64,000 bases of DNA from CAZMGB01 sp964565775. Its GTDB lineage: Bacteria; Chloroflexota; Dehalococcoidia; DSTF01; JALHUB01. Below, piece by piece: positions 53,921 to 61,894 of the stretch. Below the pieces are notes generated by a model, which was given only the letters and a program-made list of their open reading frames with translations, did not search any database and was not told the DNA's origin. Location: NCBI GenBank assembly GCA_964565775.1, contig CAZMGB010000011.1, positions 53,127 through 117,126 of the forward strand. The letters run 5' to 3'. Every line of letters begins with the position of its first letter. The first letter of the stretch is position 1. The position numbers and the translations under genes were made by a program.

Positions 53921-54337
53921 AGTAACCGACCGAAGCTGCGGCCGGGCGAGAGGAGCGATCAGGAACAGGGAGGTTTGGGACCTGGAGGTGGCAGACCAAA
54001 GTCATCAGGTGGGTGGCAAGTAGACTTGATCATTGACACCGGGGCGTGCAGGATGACATCACCGAAAGACCCTCCTGCACGGCGGTTGCGCCGAAAGAGG
54101 GCGTTCATAGTCCCCCCTTTCTAACGCGAAGGAAGCCGCACAACCCGCCCTGCACGGGCCTACCCGGGGAGGCAATGTCGTAGATTCTTCGTTATCGTCT
54201 CCTGAGCTCGGCCAGCCGATGGCTCGCTCGGCAATACGTGATGAACAAGACCGAGATTGCACGGTGCCTTTCTTCACGCGACTGTCACGAACGATGGCTG
54301 GGCGAGCCTCTATGGCCTTCGGTCCCGCGCTGCGACT
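53921..54337. other. Intergenic, probable IS remnant
   Basis: No gene is supported in these ~415 bases. The sequence abruptly replaces the SDR reading frame and has the look of degenerate transposon-end DNA, but no inverted repeat or transposase motif could be placed by eye. Confidence 0.35.
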
Positions 54338-54508
54338 CTACTCGATGCACTTCGAGATGATCGCAGCCAACTCCTCTGGCATCTGCCCTGTGTTCAACAC
54401 GCGCAGTTCAAGCCTCGCGTATTCCTCAAGGTCGAACTCTTTCTGCACCTCCGCCAATGCGCACGAGCAGTAGGCGTCGGATGCTCCCGACAAGCCACAC
54501 GCATCCAT
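54338..54508 (-). CDS. Cys-rich small protein, probably 5'-truncated
   Basis: 56 codons on the minus strand: MDACGLSGASDAYCSC, then ALAEVQKEFDLEEYARLELR and a tail MPEELAAIISKCIE. The pattern C...YCxC...(helix)...C is that of small secreted or lipoprotein domains in Gram-positive-type bacteria, which normally follow a signal peptide. A stop lies three codons before the Met, and there is no ribosome site, so the leader may have been lost to the same rearrangement that cut the SDR. Confidence 0.4.
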   Translation of the reverse strand: MDACGLSGASDAYCSCALAEVQKEFDLEEYARLELRVLNTGQMPEELAAIISKCIE

Positions 54509-54716
54509 GGAGTTTCAGGCTACCAACTCCCACAGGCTCGTCCGAGGCGCAGCCTGGATAGCTGGCCCTACGTATCGACCGGCACAACTTCTTGCAGACT
54601 TTTCTGGATTCCCTTGCTGAAACAGGGTCAAATGCGATCCGACCCAGGTATTCTAATGGTGAGGGCAGGGAATCCAAATTCGTGAATGGATTCAACCTGA
54701 GGGGAGGTGAAACCTA

Positions 54717-54992
54717 ATGCTCAGGCACACACTCAGAGAGCGGGTCCGGACGTGGGTAGACCAGGCGTACGAACGGGGGCCCTTCATCGTCGGCAATTTC
54801 GACGATGACCCCCTCATTGAGGAGCTGGAGGTACTCATTGAGGGCCAGTTCAACCCGGAACGGCTCCGGGCCACGCTGGATGAGATCCGCTCGGAGTACA
54901 TCGACCAGCTGGCGTCCCGCTTTGACTCGGAGCCGCTGGTAAAGAAGCTGGTCCTCATAGACCAGCTCGCTATGGGACCGGGCGAGTACTAA
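54717..54992 (+). CDS. Small acidic protein, unknown
   Basis: 91 aa (MLRHTLRERVRTWVDQ) with a strong GGGGAGGTGA before the ATG. Mostly helical and acidic: DDDPLIEELEVLIEGQFNP, ATLDEIRSEYIDQLASRF, VKKLVLIDQLAMG. No family is recognised. It lies at the left edge of the integrative element, pointing away from the recombinase operon; it might be cargo or a regulatory helper. Confidence 0.5.
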   Translation: MLRHTLRERVRTWVDQAYERGPFIVGNFDDDPLIEELEVLIEGQFNPERLRATLDEIRSEYIDQLASRFDSEPLVKKLVLIDQLAMGPGEY

Positions 54993-55185
54993 CATTCGCT
55001 AAGGGCGGCAGTCGCAGGGCTGCGCGCCGCCTCAGCTGCAGCTTCCATCCAATAGCTCCACTCCACTCCACAGATACGCTGCTCCGAACTCCGCCTCGCT
55101 ACTGCCTTGCGCACCATAGCTTCGGCCTGCTGCTTGTTCGCGCCCTCGCAAGCCCGCTGAGGACTGGCACCCAGCGAGAGACCGA

Positions 55186-55350
55186 CTAGGCAAGGACTCT
55201 ATGCAGCCGGGGCTGGCCTTTCGGGCCCGATCCCTCTGGCTCCCCCTTCTCACGCACGAGTTCAAGAATCGCTGCATCCTCGGGTGCGAAAGAGCTGAGC
55301 TGGCGATGGGTCCTCCGCTGCCTCCGGGCCTTCTGGGATCTGCTCCGCAT
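55186..55350 (-). CDS. Small basic ORF at end of recombinase operon
   Basis: 54 codons: MRSRSQKARRQRRTHRQLSS then FAPEDAAILELVREKGE and a basic end. The ATG is eight bases after the stop of the 157-aa gene, with GTGGG between. A basic N-terminal stretch and an acidic helix suggest a small DNA-binding protein, such as an excisionase-like factor; this is a guess from composition and position. Confidence 0.35.
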   Translation of the reverse strand: MRSRSQKARRQRRTHRQLSSFAPEDAAILELVREKGEPEGSGPKGQPRLHRVLA

Positions 55351-55358
55351 CGCCCACG

Positions 55359-55832
55359 TCAGGCCTTCGCCTCCGCTACCCCCTCAAAGAACCCCTGCAG
55401 CAGGTTCAACTCCCCCTCGCCCGGCAGCTCCTGAACTCCCTTGAACTCAATCTCCAACCCCTCCAGCTTGGGATGCCGCTCGCAGGGGCAGACCAGCAGC
55501 CGCGAACGGCCTCGGCGGTCCAGCGAGGCCACGACGATGCACTCCTCGGCCGCTGGGTCGTCGGCAAGGCTTCGCTCGAACGGCAGCTCCAAGTCGCTCG
55601 TCTTCATGTAGGCATCCATGACGGAGATGATCCGCCGGGGCCGCAGGGAGGCTAGACGCTGTCCCACGGCGAAGAAGAGGGCCCGCCGCTCATCCGCTGT
55701 GCGCCCCAGCTCCTGGAAGCCGATGAGCGCCCTCTCTTTCCCTTCCATGTAGAGGACGGGCAGGAGCGACCCCGAGCGGCGCAGGTTCTCTTTCGCCTGG
55801 GCCATCAGCTCGCGCATCCTGTCCGCTGCCAT
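55359..55832 (-). CDS. Hypothetical protein downstream of integrase
   Basis: 157 aa. Alternates helix and strand: RRALFFAVGQRLASLRP, RRIISVMDAYMKTSDLEL, ECIVVASLDRRGRSRLLVC, PCERHPKLEGLEIEFKGVQE. It reads like a small alpha/beta fold, and I cannot place it in a family. The ATG directly follows the integrase stop (TAGATG), so it is co-translated with the integrase and presumably belongs to the element. Confidence 0.6.
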   Translation of the reverse strand: MAADRMRELMAQAKENLRRSGSLLPVLYMEGKERALIGFQELGRTADERRALFFAVGQRLASLRPRRIISVMDAYMKTSDLELPFERSLADDPAAEECIVVASLDRRGRSRLLVCPCERHPKLEGLEIEFKGVQELPGEGELNLLQGFFEGVAEAKA

Positions 55833-56789
55833 CTACGTGAACTCCATCTCCTCGACCGCCACCTCCAGGTCCTCCATCCGCTTCCGCGTGTAGCCCATGG
55901 TCGTGTTGAGGTTCGAGTGACCCAGGATAGCCGCTAGTCCCACCAGGTCATTGGCTGTTGTTTCCAAGTACCGGTATGCGAAGCAGTGGCGGAGGGTGTG
56001 GGGTGACAACCTCACCCCGGCTGCCCGCGCATATTTCTGCACGACCCTGGTGATGCCGTTGTGACCCAGGGGGCCCCGCTGGCCGAGGAACAGCGGTCCC
56101 GGCTCCGGGCCGCGCTCCGCTAGGTAAGCCTGCAGCACCCGGCGGGCGGCGGCGGGTAAGGGCACCACGCGCTCCCTACCGCCCTTGGCCCACTCGCTTC
56201 GCACCCGCACCGATCCCCTCCGAGCCGTGAGCGTCACGTCTTCCATCTGCAGGCGAGCCACCTCGCCGAGGCGCAAGCCCGTGTACAGCAGCAGGTAGAC
56301 GAGGGCCTTGTCCCGCACCCCCACCCGCAGGTCCACTTCCTTCAGAAAGCGGCGCAGCTCCTGCTTCGCCAGCCCACGCGGCGCCAACCCCTGTTGCGGC
56401 ACCTTTGGCACCCCGGCGGTCTCGTCGGCAAGGGTCGGTGGCGCATCGCCCTGGGCGGCTGCCCAGCGGGAGTACTCAGTCAGGAAGACCAGCGCCCGGT
56501 CTACGGTGGCCGGGGCGTGGCCTAGGCGTAGGCAGTGGTTCCGGAACTCCGCCACCTCCCGGCCCACCATCCGCGCCAGGTCGAAGGGCTCGCCGTTCAC
56601 GCCCAGGCTCCAGCGGGCCAGCTTCCGCCAGTCGGCCTGGTAGGCCCCGATGGTTGCCGGGCGCCGACCCCGGGCCCGCAGGTCTTTGAAGAAGCGAAGA
56701 ACCCTGGCCGCCTCGCTCGGCGTAGCCAGGGCCGGACTAGGTGTCTCCGTGGGTTCAAATTCAGTTATGTGCCCAGTCTCTACCGCCAT
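55833..56789 (-). CDS. Tyrosine recombinase (integrase)
   Basis: 318 aa, near the usual XerC/XerD length. The SAM-like N-terminal domain includes FKDLRARGRRPATIGAYQAD. The catalytic domain shows YTGLRLGEVARLQMEDV with the first Arg, HTLRHCFAYRYLETTAND (HxLRH), and LGHSNLNTTMGYTRKRME with the nucleophile Tyr. All key residues are present. It would integrate or excise the element or resolve it. A serine recombinase in the same operon is an uncommon pairing. Confidence 0.92.
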   Translation of the reverse strand: MAVETGHITEFEPTETPSPALATPSEAARVLRFFKDLRARGRRPATIGAYQADWRKLARWSLGVNGEPFDLARMVGREVAEFRNHCLRLGHAPATVDRALVFLTEYSRWAAAQGDAPPTLADETAGVPKVPQQGLAPRGLAKQELRRFLKEVDLRVGVRDKALVYLLLYTGLRLGEVARLQMEDVTLTARRGSVRVRSEWAKGGRERVVPLPAAARRVLQAYLAERGPEPGPLFLGQRGPLGHNGITRVVQKYARAAGVRLSPHTLRHCFAYRYLETTANDLVGLAAILGHSNLNTTMGYTRKRMEDLEVAVEEMEFT

Positions 56790-56849
56790 AGGCGCGACCT
56801 CCGCGAATTAGCTTGGTTGGCTGCAACCGGCGAGACTGGCGCCATATGG

Positions 56850-57050
56850 TCATTTATGGGCCCACTTCTGCCTTGCCGCCCACTGAGCCTGACGGTGCTC
56901 TCTTACCTTCTGCCAGATCTCCCACAATTCGTGGCTGCGCAGCTGGGGCAGGCCATCAGGAATGACCTCACCCTCGACGGGTTCCACCCTGAGAATGGAG
57001 ATGCCGAGCGCTAGCTGCACCCGCCGGCGAAGCAGGGTGAAGTCCTTCAT
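56850..57050 (-). CDS. Small hypothetical protein in recombinase operon
   Basis: 66 aa from ATG of MKDFTLLRRRVQLALG. Helical: VQLALGISILRVEPVEGEVI then ELWEIWQKVREHRQAQWAAR. It starts five bases after the stop of the 46-aa ORF and ends 60 bp before the integrase, so cotranscription is likely. No family is recognised. Confidence 0.5.
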   Translation of the reverse strand: MKDFTLLRRRVQLALGISILRVEPVEGEVIPDGLPQLRSHELWEIWQKVREHRQAQWAARQKWAHK

Positions 57051-57055
57051 GAAGA

Positions 57056-57196
57056 TCAGTGGCCCCACCCATCACGCTCCTCGCCACCGTTAGCGGCCAG
57101 TTCAAAATCGCCCACCAGCAGGCGGGCTAGGTCGTCCAGGTAGCACTGCCATGCCCGTAGGCAGCAGCGCCTCAGGACTCGAAGCCTATTCTTCAC
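57056..57196 (-). CDS. 46-aa mini-ORF coupled to serine recombinase
   Basis: GTG start at 57196 overlapping the recombinase stop by 11 bases, with GAGAGG upstream. The frame reads VKNRLRVLRRCCLRAWQCYL, DDLARLLVGDFELAANGGEE and ends RDGWGH. A basic helix and then an acidic segment. The tight order (recombinase, this, 66-aa ORF, integrase) with no gaps argues that it is expressed. Confidence 0.4.
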   Translation of the reverse strand: MKNRLRVLRRCCLRAWQCYLDDLARLLVGDFELAANGGEERDGWGH

Positions 57197-58748
57197 CTCT
57201 CACCACCTCCTCATCTGCATGCAGCGCCCGCTCAGAGGCCTCTCGTCGGCTCACCTTACGGCCCTCCAGCAGGCGGAAGGGCTCCCGCAACACCGTGTTG
57301 ACGATCCGGCCCTCGCCGAGTACGAACCGGTCGAAGACGCAGCGCAGGAGGTCACCGCGCTCAACCTCGTCGGCCATCGCCCAGAGCCGCGGCAGCGAGT
57401 TGGCGACCTGGAGCACTGCCTCCACGTTGGCCAGGCGCTCGCGTCGCCGGCACTCCAGTTCGGCCTGCCGGGCCAGCATGATGCCGATCTCCCGGTCAAG
57501 GGCATGCCTCTTGCGCGCGTACTCCTGGTGATCAATCTCCTTGTCCAGGCGTATATCCAGGAGAGCATCGCGGCGCTGCCGGGTGCGGGCAAGCCGCGTC
57601 GCTAGACTGGCAAGCTCCTGCTCGGCATTCCCGTTCTCGGCGCGGCTCAGCGACAGCAGTTCACCGCGCACCTCCGCCGCGTCGTCGGCGTCCACATACA
57701 GCGAGGGCAGGATCTCCTCTTCGAGCTGCCTAACGATCTGGTCCATACGCGCCAGCCGCTTGCAGCACCCGTCCTGGCGCTTGTTCACATAGGACATACA
57801 CGACAGGTATGTGTGTCCGCCCTTGTGCGGCCCGTCGATGGCCACCCGGTGGCCGCAGGCGCAGTAGATCAGCCCTCTTAGGGCGAAGGCCCGCTTGGCA
57901 GCGTGTTTCCTCGGTCGCTGGCGGACGTTGAGCGCCGCCTGAGCGCGGTCGAAAAGCTCCTGACTGACCAGTGGCTGGTGCAGGCCACGCACGCGGACGC
58001 CGAACTTCGGCGATGCAACGATGCCGGCGTAGAACTCGTTTCGGAGCAGCCACAGGAGGGTTTGCTGAGTCAGCACCTTGCCGTACTGAGTGCGCAGGCC
58101 GAGGCGGGCCACTTCTGTGCAGATTGCCCGCAGGCTCATCTCGCCCGAGGCAGCCAGCTCGAACGCCCGACGGACGAGCGGCGCCGTCTCCGGGTCGGGC
58201 GCCACCCACTTACGGACGTGCTTGGCATCGAGCTGCTCCTGGCGATTGACGTAGCCCAGCGGGGCCCGCCACGGCCAGCCCCCCTGCTCGAGAAGCTGGC
58301 GCATACCGGCCCTCACGAAGTCGGCCTTCTGGCGGTTCTCGAACTCCGCAATTACCTGCATCATGCGCTTGCTTAACCAGCCCGCTGAGCTGCTCCCGTC
58401 AACCGGCTCGGTAGCGGAGATGAGTGTGATGTCCCGCCGGTTTAGCTCCGCCTCGTACAGCTGCGAGTCGAGGTCGCTTCGGCCAAAGCGGCTGTACTTG
58501 AAAACGATCACGACCTGAAACAGCCCCTTGGCCGCATCGGCAATCAGGGCCTGGAAGCCCTTCCGCTGGTCGCTCTTTGCCGACCCCACATCGCGATACT
58601 CCTGCGCTACGTCCCAGCCTCGCTCATCAGCGAGATGGCGGCAGGCATCGAGCTGAGCAGGGAGTGAAAGGTTATTGTCGCCCTGCTCCTCGGTGCTCAC
58701 CCTGACGTAAGTAGCAGCCGTCGCCGCTTCCATAATGCTAACCCGCAT
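57186..58748 (-). CDS. Large serine recombinase
   Basis: 520 aa from ATG of MRVSIMEAATAATYVRVS; ATG 15 bases downstream is an alternative. Catalytic resolvase domain: ATYVRVSTEEQGDNNLSL with nucleophile Ser, VVIVFKYSRFGRSDLDS, and ISATEPVDGSSSAGWLSKRM. A recombinase domain (PLGYVNRQEQL...) and a zinc ribbon, LRGLIYCACGHRVA, then SCMSYVNKRQDGCC, follow; a long coiled coil (~370-470) with LARTRQRRDALLDI completes the family layout. It performs site-specific, unidirectional integration. The -10 at 58754-58759 places transcription within a base or two of the ATG. Confidence 0.92.
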   Translation of the reverse strand: MRVSIMEAATAATYVRVSTEEQGDNNLSLPAQLDACRHLADERGWDVAQEYRDVGSAKSDQRKGFQALIADAAKGLFQVVIVFKYSRFGRSDLDSQLYEAELNRRDITLISATEPVDGSSSAGWLSKRMMQVIAEFENRQKADFVRAGMRQLLEQGGWPWRAPLGYVNRQEQLDAKHVRKWVAPDPETAPLVRRAFELAASGEMSLRAICTEVARLGLRTQYGKVLTQQTLLWLLRNEFYAGIVASPKFGVRVRGLHQPLVSQELFDRAQAALNVRQRPRKHAAKRAFALRGLIYCACGHRVAIDGPHKGGHTYLSCMSYVNKRQDGCCKRLARMDQIVRQLEEEILPSLYVDADDAAEVRGELLSLSRAENGNAEQELASLATRLARTRQRRDALLDIRLDKEIDHQEYARKRHALDREIGIMLARQAELECRRRERLANVEAVLQVANSLPRLWAMADEVERGDLLRCVFDRFVLGEGRIVNTVLREPFRLLEGRKVSRREASERALHADEEVVRGEE

Positions 58749-58753
58749 AGGCA

Positions 58754-58759
58754 ATTATA
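58754..58759 (-). promoter_or_regulatory. -10 box of serine recombinase
   Basis: GGATATTATAATTGCCTATG on the minus strand: TATAAT ends six bases before the ATG, so transcription would start at the start codon and the message be leaderless. No -35 is seen. Confidence 0.45.
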
Positions 58760-59039
58760 ATATCCAGTTCGAGTCTTGGGAACCCCCAAGCGTGCTATCC
58801 GCTGTCTTCTCGGTTTGCTGAAGGATCTTGCGCTCGGGCCTGGCATCTGCACCCGTACTCCGCAAGAGCTCTTCCATTGCCATCCTGCGAGCCTTGGCCA
58901 GTCCCTCCACCAGACGTACCAGCCGCAGAAGGTTCCGCGCGGTGTCCTCGCGCCGGTCAGAGCCGAGCTTCCGTCCCATGGTCATCAGCTGACCCCGGGC
59001 AGCATTGCGCTCGCGAGTTGGCGGTATTGCTGTGCCCAT
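58755..59039 (-). CDS. Hypothetical small protein
   Basis: 94 aa from ATG of MGTAIPPTRERNAARG. The middle is a basic amphipathic helix, TARNLLRLVRLVEGLAKAR and RMAMEELLRSTGADARP. No ribosome site and no known family. It lies directly upstream of the serine recombinase, whose promoter overlaps its stop, so it may be spurious. Confidence 0.35.
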   Translation of the reverse strand: MGTAIPPTRERNAARGQLMTMGRKLGSDRREDTARNLLRLVRLVEGLAKARRMAMEELLRSTGADARPERKILQQTEKTADSTLGGSQDSNWIL

Positions 59040-59279
59040 CACGCAACCAGCATGCCCTATGCTGCGCGACAAAGGGGATGGGCAAAATGGTGTCGGGTAA
59101 GAAGTGGGGCCCACGGATGGACAAACGCATGATTGATGGGGCCCCGCGAATACTACCTGCTCCTGCTGAAGATGGCCGTCTTGCCGACCTACCTGTTTGT
59201 GGACGACATTTGCAGGTCGCCACTGGCCGCCGATAACTAGGTTAGGGGCTAGGCGCAAGCGACCACGGTAGTGCGATAA

Positions 59280-60077
59280 ATGGAAACGGTCATCAGATTC
59301 GGCAAGGTCGTCTCGGGCTACCCGCGTCCGCCCAGCCTTGGTGTACTGAAGAAGACGGGACGCCTCGAACCCTCACCCGGAAGGGGCATAAAGTATGGCC
59401 GCTCGGTGGAGCCAAAGGAGCTTCTTACAGATTTCCTGAGTCTGAATCTGGGAGAGCCAGAAGATGTTCTGGCCTACTTAGAGAGAAATGGCGTACCGAC
59501 CAAGTGCGTCGGGCTTGATGGGTACCCGGAAGACTACCCTGAGATCATTGCTTTCGATGAACTCGCGCACCTGGCACGCGATTGCGTCCCGCCAGAGCGG
59601 ATTGCCAACCTAAGAAACGGCTTTCTTAGAGCCGTGGGGTATGGCGCTGACTTCTATACCGTCCGGGAGCTGAAAGCACTGCAGGAGAAGATGGGTGAGC
59701 TGGCCCGGCTGGTATCCAAAGCTACGGCGAACAAGTCTGTGCCGCACCGCGACCAGTTGGGCGACATCAGCGACGGAGTCGAATCCGCCCGCTTAACCCT
59801 GAAGTCCGACTTTGCGGAGGTCCGCGGGAAGGCCGTCAGGGTCCTTATTCTTGAGGCAAGTACCTGGTCTGACTTCGAGGTGTGCCTCCACCTTGGCATC
59901 CTCCAGTGTTTGGTGGAGGGCACGGCAGTTCGTCAATGCCAGCAGTGCGGGCAGTGGTTTGAGATGAGCGAAAGACGCCCGAACCGCAGGTTCTGCGACA
60001 CCACTTGCAAGACCGCCTACTTTAACACCAAGCGCCGCCGCAAGCACGAGATGGCCGCAAAGTCACCCCCATCCTAG
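59280..60077 (+). CDS. CGNR-like zinc-finger protein
   Basis: 265 aa from ATG. The C-terminus holds the single recognisable module: QCQQCGQWFEMSERRPNRRF followed by CDTTCKTAYFNTKRRRKH, a four-Cys zinc knuckle of the CGNR type seen in small DNA-binding regulators. The N-terminal part (~1-170) is mixed helix and strand (FLSLNLGEPEDVLAYLERNG, FYTVRELKALQEKMGELAR). It probably regulates genes of the integrative element. It is monocistronic, divergent from the recombinase operon. Confidence 0.72.
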   Translation: METVIRFGKVVSGYPRPPSLGVLKKTGRLEPSPGRGIKYGRSVEPKELLTDFLSLNLGEPEDVLAYLERNGVPTKCVGLDGYPEDYPEIIAFDELAHLARDCVPPERIANLRNGFLRAVGYGADFYTVRELKALQEKMGELARLVSKATANKSVPHRDQLGDISDGVESARLTLKSDFAEVRGKAVRVLILEASTWSDFEVCLHLGILQCLVEGTAVRQCQQCGQWFEMSERRPNRRFCDTTCKTAYFNTKRRRKHEMAAKSPPS

Positions 60078-60199
60078 CCTCCCCACTTCGTTTCCAGGTA
60101 CACCGTTTCGCCTATCCGTCCCGCCTCCCTCTGTCAGGTATTAGTAGAGCCGAGGGACCATAACATCATGAGCACGATCGCTCCCGAAGGTGTTTTGAC

Positions 60200-60418
60200 A
60201 TGCGCCTCAACATCCTGCGCACCCCCATGGGGAAGTGGCTGGTCGAGCCAGGCCTGGAGCAGTGCCTGCCCCCGATGGGCTACTGCACCGCCTGCGGCGG
60301 AGGCTTCTTCAACCAGCCACCAGAGGGGCCGCCTCTTGCCTACTGCGGGTACCTGGCTACCGGCATTGGCCTCAGGCAGGTAACCCGCCTCTTCTGTCCC
60401 GGTTGCGGCAATCGATAA
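60200..60418 (+). CDS. Small zinc-ribbon protein
   Basis: 72 aa (MRLNILRTPMGKWLVE) with GAAGGTG before the ATG. YCTACGGGFFNQPP and LFCPGCGNR are two CxxC pairs making one zinc ribbon. The last codons overlap the start of a primase-like frame in another register, which suggests a replication or DNA-handling role. No named family. Confidence 0.55.
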   Translation: MRLNILRTPMGKWLVEPGLEQCLPPMGYCTACGGGFFNQPPEGPPLAYCGYLATGIGLRQVTRLFCPGCGNR

Positions 60419-61451
60419 GGATGAGGCGCTTCTGGCCGCAAGCCACTTCAGGGTACCGCCGTCCATCATCGACAGCGGCGGCGGGTTCCACGCCTACTGG
60501 CTGCTGGATGCACCCTTCTTCCTGCACCAGGACCGGGACAGGATCGACCTGGCGGACGGCATCATGCGGGGCATCATGCGGGGCCTGCAGGCGGAGGGAG
60601 GCCGCCCGCTCGACAGTGCCTGGAACGTCGACAGGCTGCTGCGTGTCCCGGGGACCCTCAACCACAAGCTCACGCCGCCCCGGCCGGTGGAGATCCTGAG
60701 GTTTGGCCCGGCCGTGTACCGGCTCGGCGAGCTGGAGCACCTCCATCTAGCACGGCCCTCCGCGCGGGAAGCTGCCGTCGAGTTCGGGGAGCGCTGCATA
60801 TCCGGCGAGGAGGCCCTGTGCCGGGCTGTCGAGCTGGGCATATCGAGAAAGACCGTCTACCTGATAAGGACCGGCAATGCCCGGGCCTACCACAATGACC
60901 GCTCCGCCCGCGACGCCGCAGTCGTTGCGGGGCTGCTCATCAAAGGTGTCGGCCCGGACGACATACGGGCGCTCTTCGATGCCTTTCCCGTGGGCAACAA
61001 GTACCGCGAGCCCACCAATGGTGAGCGCTACCTCGCGCTGACGATCCGCAACGTGGCGGGCTACCTCGAGGCCAACCCCATTCCACCACGCCGTGGCGGC
61101 TTGCCGGAGGTCGTCCTGAGGGAGGTCGTGGCACGGGCTGCCCTCCGGCGCCTCGCCCGGCTCCTAACCGCACTGGACCGCGGCCCGGCCACCGCCGCTC
61201 AGCTGGTCAGCCAGCTGGGCTGGGCCCGCAACACCGTTGCCAGGTACCTCGGCCTCGGCCGGGGGCTCGGGATCGTCGACGTGGCGTGCGAAGCGCCGGA
61301 AGGATGGGAGAGGCGTAGAAGGGGCCGCCCGCCGAGGGCATACCAGCTCTCTTCATCAGCGCCGGCGTGGCGTGCACGCCCCTGGTGGCTGAGGCGTTGG
61401 GAGATCAGCAGGGCCCTCCCTGGCAGCCCAACGCTAGCCCCGGAACGGTAG
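60384..61451 (+). CDS. Primase-like (AEP/PriCT type) protein, 5'-truncated
   Basis: The frame opens after a stop at 60381 with no start codon until ATG 60564, yet the coding pattern begins at about 60405: IDKDEALLAASHFRVPPSII, SGGGFHAYWLLDAPFFL, then RPLDSAWNVDRLLRVPGTLN. This is the inner part of phage/plasmid-type archaeo-eukaryotic primases, whose first ~60 residues are missing. The C-terminal half has LAVELGIS-like helices, RLLTALDRGPATAAQLVSQLG (winged-helix-like) and an Arg-rich tail. A 72-aa zinc-ribbon gene ends at its left edge, so a rearrangement probably removed the beginning. From 60564 it would be 295 aa. Confidence 0.65.
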   Translation, partial: PASSVPVAAIDKDEALLAASHFRVPPSIIDSGGGFHAYWLLDAPFFLHQDRDRIDLADGIMRGIMRGLQAEGGRPLDSAWNVDRLLRVPGTLNHKLTPPRPVEILRFGPAVYRLGELEHLHLARPSAREAAVEFGERCISGEEALCRAVELGISRKTVYLIRTGNARAYHNDRSARDAAVVAGLLIKGVGPDDIRALFDAFPVGNKYREPTNGERYLALTIRNVAGYLEANPIPPRRGGLPEVVLREVVARAALRRLARLLTALDRGPATAAQLVSQLGWARNTVARYLGLGRGLGIVDVACEAPEGWERRRRGRPPRAYQLSSSAPAWRARPWWLRRWEISRALPGSPTLAPER

Positions 61452-61894
61452 GTGACCCGGCGAGCCGCGCCGAAGCCCGCCTCTCCATGTCTTCCTACCA
61501 CGATGGATGCCTGCCCTGCCCCTGCAACCATCAATGCTGTAGCAGGCAGTGCCAGCAGTGGCCGCAGTCCTGTAACTATAAGGTTTACCCCTTGTGAAGA
61601 GCTTTGAGCAGAAATGCCACTGGCGCATGCCGGCGGGGGCTAATGCTAGGGGCTAGCCGTCTGGCAACGGGCCAATCGACGCGCCCGAGAGGACGACCGG
61701 ATAGTGGCCGTGCCGCAGAGCTAGCCATGGCATCGCGGCGTGGCCTCTTCCGGTTCTGAAACCTCCGTGTGACCGAAACGCCCCGCTACTCTTGGGGCCA
61801 CTCATGGGGGTAGTGGGCTAAATCTAGGATAGCAGTTCATGGCCCGATGCACCGCCAGGGTGTCGCTCCTGGAACCAGCCCAAGCTGCCCCCTA
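61452..61894. other. Intergenic, no gene seen
   Basis: About 440 bases without a convincing frame. It lies between the truncated primase and the ROS/MucR gene, convergent in orientation, and may contain element-end DNA. No clear repeat was found. Confidence 0.4.

Noticed and set aside
54692..54958. Minus-strand frames opposite the 91-aa protein
   Set aside because: The plus-strand ORF has a strong ribosome site; the opposite frames are Ser/Arg-rich mirrors.
55032..55277. 81-codon minus-strand frame
   Set aside because: Arg/Ser-rich and without a ribosome site; overlaps the better-placed 54-aa ORF in another frame.
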